Shown here in pieces: positions 1 through 6,118 of a stretch of DNA of 21,610 bases. The notes under the pieces are model-generated. The model was not told where the DNA came from and ran no database searches. It saw only the letters and a list, made by a program, of their open reading frames with translations. The DNA is taken from assembly GCA_050292235.1 (NCBI GenBank), contig JBNKLG010000044.1, forward strand, positions 1 through 21,610, read 5' to 3'. Both the position numbers and the translations under genes were made by a program. Source of the DNA: JBNKLG01 sp050292235. Lineage in GTDB: Bacteria > Pseudomonadota > Gammaproteobacteria > Chromatiales > Chromatiaceae. Each line of letters opens with the position of its first letter. Position 1 is the stretch's first letter.

Positions 1-215
1 ATCGGGCGCCGGAACGGGTCAACATTTATGAGGTGATGAGCAAGCCCGTGATACCCATTCCGCCCGACATGGATATCCGCTATGCCTCGCGCCTCTTTAC
101 CCGGTTTGGCCTGACCCGGGCGCCAGTGGTCAACGAGCATCGCGATGTGATCGGTATCGTCAGCCTGACCGACATGGTGTTCAAGGGCATGCTGCATCAG
201 TCAGCCAAAGAGTGA
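1..215 (+). CDS. CBS-domain protein, C-terminal part (5' end outside window)
   Basis: The reading frame is open from the window edge to the TGA at 213-215, so only about 70 C-terminal residues are visible. The text matches the second half of a CBS pair: a YEVMSKPV opening, then VIPIPPDMDIRYASRLF, then TRAPVVNEHRDVIGIVSLTDMV at the end. The alternation of an MxxP-type start, a helix and a 'V(V/I)GIVSLTD' strand is typical of CBS modules, which bind adenosine nucleotides and regulate an attached or partner domain. What lies upstream (a nucleotidyltransferase, transporter, kinase or stand-alone CBS pair) cannot be seen. The gene ends 12 bases before ampD on the same strand, so the two may be cotranscribed. 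Confidence 0.8.
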   Translation, partial: RAPERVNIYEVMSKPVIPIPPDMDIRYASRLFTRFGLTRAPVVNEHRDVIGIVSLTDMVFKGMLHQSAKE

Positions 216-227
216 GGGTGCCTTGTT

Positions 228-788
228 GTGACTGAGCCCATGTACCAGGGCCGGCTGCCTTCGCCCTGCATTCAACAGCCTTCTCCCAACTGGGATGAAC
301 GGCCTGTTGGCAAGGAGGTCAGCCTTCTGGTGATCCATAACATCAGTCTGCCACCGGGAGAGTTTGGCGGTCCCTGGATCGACCGCCTCTTTACCAATCG
401 ACTTTCCCCCGATGTTCATCCCTACTTTGCTGAGGTTCACCAACTGCGGGTCTCGGCCCATTTGCTGCTGCGTCGCGATGGCCAGTGCCTGCAGTATGTC
501 CCATTCGATAAACGGGCCTGGCACGCCGGCCAGTCCAGCTTTCAGGGCCGCCCAGCCTGTAATGATTTTTCCATCGGCATCGAGCTGGAGGGTACCGACG
601 ATATTCCCTACACCCCCGTCCAATATCAACGCCTGGCTGAGATCACCCGGCAACTGCAACGGATCTATCCCGCTATCACCCCCGGTCGCATCGTCGGCCA
701 CAGCGACATTGCCCCCGGTCGTAAGACCGATCCCGGCCCAGCCTTTGATTGGGGGGTGTTTCGGAATGGATTGGAATCTGAGTGCTGA
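228..788 (+). CDS. ampD: 1,6-anhydro-N-acetylmuramyl-L-alanine amidase AmpD
   Basis: This is a cytoplasmic zinc amidase of the N-acetylmuramoyl-L-alanine amidase 2 family. It removes the peptide from 1,6-anhydroMurNAc-peptides during cell-wall recycling; in enterobacteria and pseudomonads its loss derepresses AmpC. The 186-aa length fits AmpD. The expected active-site residues are all present: His37 in LLVIHNIS, Glu119 in SIGIELEG, His158 in IVGHSDIAPGRKTDPG, Lys166 and Asp168. These lie 3-4 residues later than E. coli His34/Glu116/His154/Lys162/Asp164. The start used is GTG at 228, with GAGGG about 9 bases upstream; the in-frame ATG at 240 is an alternative and would remove four residues. 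No ampE follows; the next gene belongs to the ATPase module. Confidence 0.95.
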   Translation: MTEPMYQGRLPSPCIQQPSPNWDERPVGKEVSLLVIHNISLPPGEFGGPWIDRLFTNRLSPDVHPYFAEVHQLRVSAHLLLRRDGQCLQYVPFDKRAWHAGQSSFQGRPACNDFSIGIELEGTDDIPYTPVQYQRLAEITRQLQRIYPAITPGRIVGHSDIAPGRKTDPGPAFDWGVFRNGLESEC

Positions 789-909
789 ATTATGCCTTTT
801 TAACGGCCACCCTGGTTGCTAAGGATTTTCTACGATAATTCGGTTTCACTATCTGGGCAGCTTTGATCTCTATGGAACCTGGTGGTGATTGGGTGCTTGG
901 AAGTGGCGC

Positions 910-938
910 TTGACGATACGGGCCTCACGATCAATAAT
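910..938 (+). promoter_or_regulatory. Sigma70-type promoter of the two-ATPase module
   Basis: TTGACG at 910-915 (5 of 6 against TTGACA) is followed after exactly 17 bases by AATAAT at 933-938 (5 of 6 against TATAAT). Transcription would begin near 945, inside the first of two palindromes, giving a leader of about 40 bases. This is the strongest vegetative-type promoter seen in the window. Its position relative to the palindromes suggests repression by steric block, which is inference. Confidence 0.65.
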
Positions 939-972
939 TTATTCAATTTTGAATAAATTCAATTTTGAATAA
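938..972. promoter_or_regulatory. Tandem palindromic operator candidate (two 16-bp units)
   Basis: A 16-base unit, ATTCAATTTTGAATAA, occurs twice head to tail with no mismatch, at 941-956 and 957-972. The first copy lies in a perfect 20-base palindrome (938-957, arms TTTATTCAA and TTGAATAAA around TT). The second forms a 14-base palindrome (957-970). The two centres are 16 bases apart. The pair overlaps the predicted transcription start and ends just before the ribosome-binding site of the first ATPase gene. This arrangement is typical of a repressor site occupied by two dimers. The binding protein is unknown; either winged-helix protein of the module is a candidate. Confidence 0.6.
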
Positions 973-987
973 ATTAAGGAGCCATGC

Positions 988-2205
988 ATGAAACTTGGCA
1001 ATCCCGCAACAGGCCCGGACTTTTTCGGTCGTACCCAGGAATTGAAAGAGCTCTGGCACTATCTGGAGAGCGAGCACATTCGCTTTCCCGGTGTGCGTCG
1101 CTTGGGTAAGACTTCTATTCTCAAATGTATGGAGGAGGAGGCGCCTGATCATGGCGTACTGGCCCGCTGGCTGGATCTCTCCAACCTCGATTCGGCTCAG
1201 GGTTTCATTGCGCGTTTGGGTGAGGCGTTTCCAGAAAACGCCATCAAGGGGTTCCTTTCAAAGCGGGCGCAATGGGTAGCTGATTGGCTCAAGCGAATTC
1301 GCAAGATCAACGCATCCATACCAAAAGCGCTCGGCGGCGGCGGATTGGGCATTGAGCTGGACGGGGCTCCGCCCTCCTGGCAGAAGAAGGCCGATGCCCT
1401 TTGTCTGCGGCTGCATGATCAACCCCTGCTGTTTCTGCTGGATGAGTTTCCGGTAATGCTGAAACGGCTGATCCAGCGCGACCCACAAGAGGCGGCGCAA
1501 CTGCTCGCCTGGTTGCGTATCTGGCGACAATCACCGGGCCATTGCCGTTTTGTCTTCACCGGCTCCATCGGACTGCAATCCCTGCTGGAACAGCATGGCC
1601 TGGCCGAGCTGATGAACGATTGCTACTCCTATCCCCTGGAGCCGTTCACCGCGAAAGAGGCCCGCGGACTGTGGCTCCATTTTGCGCCCATAGCCAACGA
1701 TATACCCTGGCAGGTTACAGATGAGGTCATCGATCACGCCTTCGAACGGATCGGCTGGTTGTCGCCCTACTTTCTCTGTCTGCTGCTCGATGCCAGCATG
1801 CGGGCCACGCGGGAGCGTCTGCAGGAGGCTGGTATCGCCGATGGTGAGGGCGTGCCGTGTATCGACGTCGAAGATGTAGATGACGCCTATGAGAATCTGC
1901 TCGCCGAGCGCTCCCGTTTTCACCATTGGGAGAAACGCCTTAAAGAGGCGCTGTCTGCCGATGATTTTACCTTCTGCTCGGCCATGCTGACCGCTGTGTC
2001 ACGTAGCCCGCAAGGCCTCACCCTGCGTCAGTTGAGCAGCCGCCTTGCCAAACGCGAAGCCGATTCTGGCCGTCGCGCCCAACGGCTGCAGGAATTGCTG
2101 GTACGTCTCACCGACGAAGGCTATACCAGCTCGCCAGACAGTGGTGGTCGCATCCAGTTTCTCTCCTTTCCCCTGCGTGACTGGTGGCATCGCAACCATG
2201 TCTGA
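988..2205 (+). CDS. AAA/STAND-like ATPase with C-terminal winged helix (first gene of two-ATPase module)
   Basis: This is a predicted ATPase of the COG1672 / ATPase_2 type, 405 aa. In order it shows an N-terminal 'FFGRTQELKEL' box (residues 12-22), Walker A GVRRLGKTS (35-43), Walker B LLFLLDEF with Asp152-Glu153, a sensor-1-like strand RFVFTGS (187-193), and a 'GWLSPYFLCLLL' segment where the family usually has a GGHPYLLQ-like sensor 2. A probable winged helix lies near residues 330-400 (TLRQLSSRLAKRE and LVRLTDEGY). No signal peptide, membrane segment, nuclease or protease motif is visible. The ATG at 988 is chosen because AAGGAG lies six bases upstream; an ATG at 984 is out of frame. The 3' end overlaps the next gene by eight bases, implying translational coupling. 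The partner is a second, larger NTPase, so the two proteins probably work together. Cellular function is unknown; defence or signal-transduction roles are guesses. Confidence 0.8.
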   Translation: MKLGNPATGPDFFGRTQELKELWHYLESEHIRFPGVRRLGKTSILKCMEEEAPDHGVLARWLDLSNLDSAQGFIARLGEAFPENAIKGFLSKRAQWVADWLKRIRKINASIPKALGGGGLGIELDGAPPSWQKKADALCLRLHDQPLLFLLDEFPVMLKRLIQRDPQEAAQLLAWLRIWRQSPGHCRFVFTGSIGLQSLLEQHGLAELMNDCYSYPLEPFTAKEARGLWLHFAPIANDIPWQVTDEVIDHAFERIGWLSPYFLCLLLDASMRATRERLQEAGIADGEGVPCIDVEDVDDAYENLLAERSRFHHWEKRLKEALSADDFTFCSAMLTAVSRSPQGLTLRQLSSRLAKREADSGRRAQRLQELLVRLTDEGYTSSPDSGGRIQFLSFPLRDWWHRNHV

Positions 2206-5200
2206 CCAAATCCTAATGCCCCGCACACCGGCGGGCGGTTTTGCCGCCATCAGCAAATACAATCCCCATCTGTGGAGCGCCGAGCAACTGCGCGCCATTT
2301 TTGTGGCCCGGCGCAACGAGCTGGCCGAGCTGCTGCACCTGATGAAAACAACGGAGCCCGATACCGTTGGCCAACATGTATTGCTGGTGGGCGCGCGTGG
2401 CATGGGCAAGTCCACTCTCATGCAACGCCTTGCTCTGGCCGTGGAGGACGATGAAGATCTGAAGATCAATTGGCTGCCGCTGCGCTTTCCTGAAGAGCAA
2501 TACACGGTGGCGACCCTGGGCCAGTTCTGGGCCAACGTGCTCGACAGCCTGGCCGATGTCTTGGAGCAGCGTGGTGAAGCGACGACAGAGCTGGATGCCG
2601 CCGCCCAGCGTATCGGGGGGCTGCCGGTTGCTGACCGCGCTGCCGCTGTCCTGGTCGCCATCAATGATTGCGCCGAAGCGCGCGGGCAACGCCTGTTGCT
2701 GTTGGTCGACAATACCGATCTGCTGCTCCACAACATTGATCAAGATGCCCACTGGGGTTTGCGTGAAACCCTGCAAAGCAACCCCCGTCTGCTTTGGGTC
2801 GGGGGTAGCTACCAGAGTCTGGAGGCCGACAGCCATTACCACGATGCCTTTATCGACTTTTTCCAAACCATCGAGTTGCGGCCTCTGCGGTTGGATGAGA
2901 TGGAACAAGCCCTGCTGGCCCTGGCCGCCACCTTTGGTGGTGATCAGGCCTGTGAGACGATGCAGAAACAGCTCGACCAGCACCCAGAGCGCTTGCCCAC
3001 GTTGCGCCGGCTTTCAGGGGGCAATCCACGCACCACCGTCATGCTCTACGAACTCTTCGCCAACGGCCAGGAAGGCGACGTGCGCGGTGACCTGGAAGCC
3101 CTGCTGGATGAGATGACACCGCTATACAAAGGGCGCATGGATGCCCTGGCGGACACGCCGCGCAAGCTTCTGGCGCATATTCTGGAGCACTGGGCCCCCA
3201 TCGCCCTGGGCGAGCTGGCCCGGGTATCCCAAATCAAGAAAACCAGCATCAGCCCCCAATTGCAGCGTCTGGAGCTGGAGGGGCTGATTGAAAAGGCCCC
3301 GCTGCACGGCACCAGCCGCAATGGCTATCAGGTCGCCGAACGCTTCTTCAATATTTGGTACCTGATGCGCTTCTCGCCGCGTCGCCAGCGTGCTCGTCTT
3401 GCCTGGCTGGTGGAGTTCATGCGCCTCTGGTTCAGCAATGACGAACTCTGCACCCTGGCCCGTCAACGGATAGCACAATATGAAACGGCAAGCCCATCCC
3501 ACCACGACTGGAAATATGACCGTGCCCTGGCCGATGCCTTGCCGCAGGAGGCTAGTGAACGCCACGCCTTGAGCTGGTCGTTGCTCAAGCAGATCCAGAG
3601 TACCCGTGCCCGCCTGGCTGAGTTTTTCGATCTGGAGGGAGAGGAAAGCAGTTTCAAGGATGCTGCAGATTATCTGCAACGTCTGGATGCCTTACCGAGA
3701 CTGTTGCGCCAATGCCCCCATGCAAAAACCGAAGGGGAAAAAGACCGCTGGGTAGAGGCGGTAATGGGCTCCGTTAGCCTCTCGTTGGCGAACAAGGAAC
3801 GCGTAGGTAGCGAGGCAAAGGAGCTGAATCGTTTTCAATATGACGAGCTACTGAAAGTGTTTTTGCAGGAAACCGAGAAGCGGGAAAAACAGCTTGGTAC
3901 CGGCGCGCAGGCTCTCCACAGCGCCGTACTGAGCCGGGATTTCTTCCCGGACATGCCCGATTCCTGTCTGGCCTACGAACAGATTCGGGCCTGTTTTGAT
4001 GGCAAGCCGGACGCCCTATGTTTCGCTGTTGATCTGCTCTTCGAGAAACATAAGGATGTGTGGGTGCTCAGAGGTCTGGAACTCCTGCCTCAAGATGCTA
4101 GAGCCGCATTCCGACGTGGTTGGCTGATGCAAGAATACCTCGGGCGTTACGATGAGGCCGAGGCCGCCTACCGCCAGGCGATCGCTCTTGATAACAAGTA
4201 CGCCAGGCCCTGGAATAACCTGGGCAATCTGCTACGAGATCATTTGGGCCGTTACGAAGAGGCTAAGGCTGCCTATCAGCAAGCCATCGTCCTTGACGAC
4301 AAGTACGCATTGGCCTGGAACAACCTGGGCACTATGCTGCAAGATCATCCCGGCTGTTACGATGAGGCCGAGGCTGCCTATCGCCAAGCCATTGCCCTTG
4401 ATAACAAGGTTGCCGTTCCATGGTTTAACCTGGGCAATCTGCTACAACTCCATCTGGGCCGCTACAAAGAGGCCGAGGCTGCCTACCGCCAGGCCATCGC
4501 CCTTGATGACAAATACAATAGCCCTTGGGTCAATCTTGGTACTCTGCTGCAAGCGCATCTGGGTCGGCATGAAGAGGCAGAAGCCGCCTATCGCCAAGCC
4601 ATTGCCCTTGATAACAAGGTTGCTGTTCCATGGTTTAACCTGGGTAATCTGCTACAACTCCATCTGGGCCGCTACAAAGAGGCCGAGGCTGCCTACCGCC
4701 ATGCTATCGCCCTCGACGACAAGGACGCCACTTCTTGGAACAGCTTGGGCAATCTGCTACAAACCCATCTAGGTCGCTATGAAGATGCTGAAGCCGCCTA
4801 CCGCCAGGCCACCGCCCTTGACGAAAAGAATGCCGTGCCTTGGAGCAACCTGGGTTCTCTGCTGCAAGATTATCTGGGTCGCTACGAAGAGGCCGAGAAG
4901 GCCTACCGCCAGGCCATCGCCCTTGACGAAAAGAATGCCTGGCCCAAGGCCAATCTTGCCCGTCTACTGGTTCGGTCGGCACAAAGAGAAGAGGCAACAT
5001 CGTTGTATCGAGACGTTGCCTCCCTAGCAGATAATCAAGCGCTTCTCCTGCAATCCCACCTCTTTCTGGGTAACCGCCAGTTGGCCCTGGATGCCCTAGA
5101 GGGACTGGTGCAACAGGTTCAGGCTGGCGAGCAGCACGCCTTTTACCGTATCAAAGAGCAGCTCTGGGAGTGCCATCAGCTGGGGCTGGGGATGCGGCTG

Positions 5201-5377
5201 GCGGACTGGATGGCGGAGAGCAACGCGACGGTGTTCTTGCTGCCCTTTATTCAGGCACTCTACACGTTGGCGGGGGCAAAAGAAAAGCTGCAGGATTTGC
5301 CCCTAGAGACCCAAAAAATGGTGGACGAAATCGTGCGTCAGGGGCGATCACGTCAGGAGGGTGTCTGTCATCCATAG
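2198..5377 (+). CDS. NTPase - winged helix - TPR protein (second gene of two-ATPase module)
   Basis: The protein is 1059 aa from the ATG at 2198. The frame is open further upstream, but that part overlaps the preceding ATPase gene and does not resemble the family. Residues 36-46 hold 'VARRNELAELL', 65-73 the Walker A GARGMGKST, and 166-174 the Walker B RLLLLVDNTD, with Asn172 where the first ATPase has Glu. A 'WVGGS' sensor-like strand and a 'GGNPRT' motif follow, then a winged helix at about 325-385 (ELARVSQIKKTSISPQLQRL). A helical region of unknown type spans 385-648. Eight near-identical 35-aa TPR units (649-928) and a helical tail complete the protein. STAND proteins such as MalT and Avs have the same order of NTPase then repeat sensor, but they carry an effector or DNA-binding output. 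Here no effector is seen besides the winged helix. The protein is predicted cytoplasmic. Its ligand and function are unknown. Confidence 0.8.
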   Translation: MSDQILMPRTPAGGFAAISKYNPHLWSAEQLRAIFVARRNELAELLHLMKTTEPDTVGQHVLLVGARGMGKSTLMQRLALAVEDDEDLKINWLPLRFPEEQYTVATLGQFWANVLDSLADVLEQRGEATTELDAAAQRIGGLPVADRAAAVLVAINDCAEARGQRLLLLVDNTDLLLHNIDQDAHWGLRETLQSNPRLLWVGGSYQSLEADSHYHDAFIDFFQTIELRPLRLDEMEQALLALAATFGGDQACETMQKQLDQHPERLPTLRRLSGGNPRTTVMLYELFANGQEGDVRGDLEALLDEMTPLYKGRMDALADTPRKLLAHILEHWAPIALGELARVSQIKKTSISPQLQRLELEGLIEKAPLHGTSRNGYQVAERFFNIWYLMRFSPRRQRARLAWLVEFMRLWFSNDELCTLARQRIAQYETASPSHHDWKYDRALADALPQEASERHALSWSLLKQIQSTRARLAEFFDLEGEESSFKDAADYLQRLDALPRLLRQCPHAKTEGEKDRWVEAVMGSVSLSLANKERVGSEAKELNRFQYDELLKVFLQETEKREKQLGTGAQALHSAVLSRDFFPDMPDSCLAYEQIRACFDGKPDALCFAVDLLFEKHKDVWVLRGLELLPQDARAAFRRGWLMQEYLGRYDEAEAAYRQAIALDNKYARPWNNLGNLLRDHLGRYEEAKAAYQQAIVLDDKYALAWNNLGTMLQDHPGCYDEAEAAYRQAIALDNKVAVPWFNLGNLLQLHLGRYKEAEAAYRQAIALDDKYNSPWVNLGTLLQAHLGRHEEAEAAYRQAIALDNKVAVPWFNLGNLLQLHLGRYKEAEAAYRHAIALDDKDATSWNSLGNLLQTHLGRYEDAEAAYRQATALDEKNAVPWSNLGSLLQDYLGRYEEAEKAYRQAIALDEKNAWPKANLARLLVRSAQREEATSLYRDVASLADNQALLLQSHLFLGNRQLALDALEGLVQQVQAGEQHAFYRIKEQLWECHQLGLGMRLADWMAESNATVFLLPFIQALYTLAGAKEKLQDLPLETQKMVDEIVRQGRSRQEGVCHP
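4142..4981 (+). repeat. Eight tandem 105-bp units encoding TPR motifs
   Basis: Units of exactly 105 bases begin at 4142, 4247, 4352, 4457, 4562, 4667, 4772 and 4877. Each encodes a 35-residue TPR of the pattern GRYxEAEAAYRQAIALDxK followed by a PWxNLGxLLQxHL half. The period is one residue longer than the canonical 34. Residues after 'LD(N/D/E)K' and before 'HL' vary between units, while the helix framework is nearly fixed. Bases 4381-4490 and 4591-4700 (two units apart, 210 bases) differ at only two positions by eye, indicating recent duplication or gene conversion within the array. Confidence 0.9.
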
Positions 5378-5388
5378 AGAACCCAATC

Positions 5389-5457
5389 CTAGCTTGGTTG
5401 GCTCCGATCCTTCGCGCTGTTCTGCGGCAACAACGTCCACAGCAGCAAGGCGACCCC
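5389..5457 (-). pseudogene. Remnant of a second, divergent lspA 3' end
   Basis: On the minus strand, bases 5457-5422 encode GVALLLWTLLPQ, identical to residues 139-150 of the intact LspA 250 bases away. Ten unrelated residues and a TGA (5391-5389) follow. The DNA of the two copies matches at 28 of 36 positions, and every difference is synonymous. That pattern is expected if the two stretches diverged while each was a working lspA, rather than by local duplication followed by decay. Homology stops abruptly before the Gly codon, where REP-like sequence begins. The fragment has the same orientation as intact lspA and lies just past the end of the TPR gene. Confidence 0.7.
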
Positions 5458-5482
5458 TGCGGAATGTTGGCTCGGCGCCTGG

Positions 5483-5533
5483 CTTCGGCTTCGCTCAGCC
5501 AAGGTGATTTCCGTTCCCTGAGCGGAGTCGAAG
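5483..5533. repeat. REP-like inverted repeat
   Basis: A 16-base arm at 5483-5498 (CTTCGGCTTCGCTCAG) pairs with 5518-5533 (CTGAGCGGAGTCGAAG) at 14 of 16 positions across a 19-base spacer. The GCTCAG and CTTCGAC text resembles dispersed intergenic palindromes common in environmental proteobacteria. It lies between convergent genes (the TPR gene and lspA) and could also act as a bidirectional transcription barrier, although no T-tract follows it. Confidence 0.6.
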
Positions 5534-5542
5534 GGTATGGGT

Positions 5543-5567
5543 GGTGGATGCGCTGCGCTTATCCACC
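5543..5567. repeat. Second REP-like palindrome
   Basis: GGTGGAT (5543-5549) and ATCCACC (5561-5567) form perfect arms around an 11-base GC-rich centre. Similar 'GGTGGATGCGCTGCGCTTATCCACC' palindromes are, to my knowledge, dispersed in many proteobacterial genomes. It sits ten bases after the larger inverted repeat, so the two make a composite repeat cluster. The remaining bases to 5644 hold nothing recognised. Confidence 0.55.
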
Positions 5568-5644
5568 CTACTGAGCTATAGGCGTTCTGCCCTCCGGGCG
5601 ATTCTCCTTGGTGGTGGATTGTCTGCAAGATTGGGAGAGGGCAC

Positions 5645-6118
5645 TTACCTTTGGCCATTGGTTTTTTTCTGGGGTAACAGCGTCCAGAGCAGCAGAGCCA
5701 CGCCCAGGGTGATGGCGCTGTCGGCCAGGTTGAAGGCGGGCCAGTGCCAGGCATTGAGGTGGAAGTCGAGGAAGTCAGTGACCATACCGTATAGGGCGCG
5801 GTCGATGACGTTGCCCCAGGCACCGCCCAGAATGAGCGAGAGGCTGATGGCGGTGAGGCGTTCGCTGGCTTTGAGTTGGCTCAGCCAGCGGTAGAGGAAG
5901 GCCGATATCCCTAGCGCCAGGACGATGAAGAACCAGCGCTGCCAGCCTCCGGCCTCACTGAGGAAGCTGAAGGCAGCCCCCCGGTTGTAGGCCAGCACTA
6001 GATTGAAGAAGCTGGTGACTTGTTCTACTTCGCCTTCATAGAAGCCCTGAACAATGGTCCATTTGCTGGCCTGATCCAGCACCACGACCAGCCCGGATAG
6101 CCATAACCAACGTCGCAT
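5645..6118 (-). CDS. lspA: Lipoprotein signal peptidase (signal peptidase II)
   Basis: This inner-membrane aspartyl protease removes signal peptides from diacylglyceryl-modified prolipoproteins. The length of 157 aa is normal. Four hydrophobic helices are evident. Conserved blocks are LDQASKW (14-20), YNRGAAFSFL (44-53), GGAWGNVIDR (98-107), VTDFLDFH (113-120) and FNLADSAI (129-136). By comparison with Pseudomonas LspA the catalytic pair should be Asp115 and Asp133. The start codon shares one base with the ileS stop (TGATG), so the two are translationally coupled, the usual ileS-lspA arrangement. The fkpB and ispH genes that often follow lspA are absent here; REP-like repeats, an lspA remnant and the ATPase module lie downstream instead. 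Confidence 0.96.
   Translation of the reverse strand: MRRWLWLSGLVVVLDQASKWTIVQGFYEGEVEQVTSFFNLVLAYNRGAAFSFLSEAGGWQRWFFIVLALGISAFLYRWLSQLKASERLTAISLSLILGGAWGNVIDRALYGMVTDFLDFHLNAWHWPAFNLADSAITLGVALLLWTLLPQKKTNGQR

Larger units (their letters stand above)
789..987. other. Intergenic region between ampD and the ATPase module
   Basis: These 199 bases hold no convincing gene. Bases 789-905 show nothing recognisable, and no clear intrinsic terminator for ampD was seen. The segment from 910 onward turns abruptly AT-rich and carries the promoter and tandem palindromes listed separately, ending in an AAGGAG ribosome-binding site six bases before the ATG at 988. Confidence 0.7.

Noticed and set aside
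201..701. Minus-strand open frame across ampD
   Set aside because: ampD has all its catalytic residues; the opposite frame has no recognisable domain.
2045..2197. Upstream extension of the TPR protein frame to an ATG-like start at 2045
   Set aside because: It lies wholly inside the preceding ATPase gene, and the added residues do not resemble the NTPase family. ATG 2198 fits the 8-base overlap and the onset of family sequence.
4152..4772. Long overlapping open frame inside the TPR array (+ strand, other frame)
   Set aside because: It follows the 105-bp repeat, which keeps any frame open once one unit is open; the Pro/Lys-rich product looks like a shadow.
4142..4981. Possible CRISPR-like or satellite array
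   Set aside because: Units are contiguous, 105 bp, coding and in frame with clear TPR consensus; there are no short repeats with unique spacers.
5389..5823. A 144-codon open frame on the minus strand spanning the lspA remnant
   Set aside because: Only its last part resembles LspA. The rest reads through REP-like repeats and the out-of-frame end of intact lspA, so it is not a gene.
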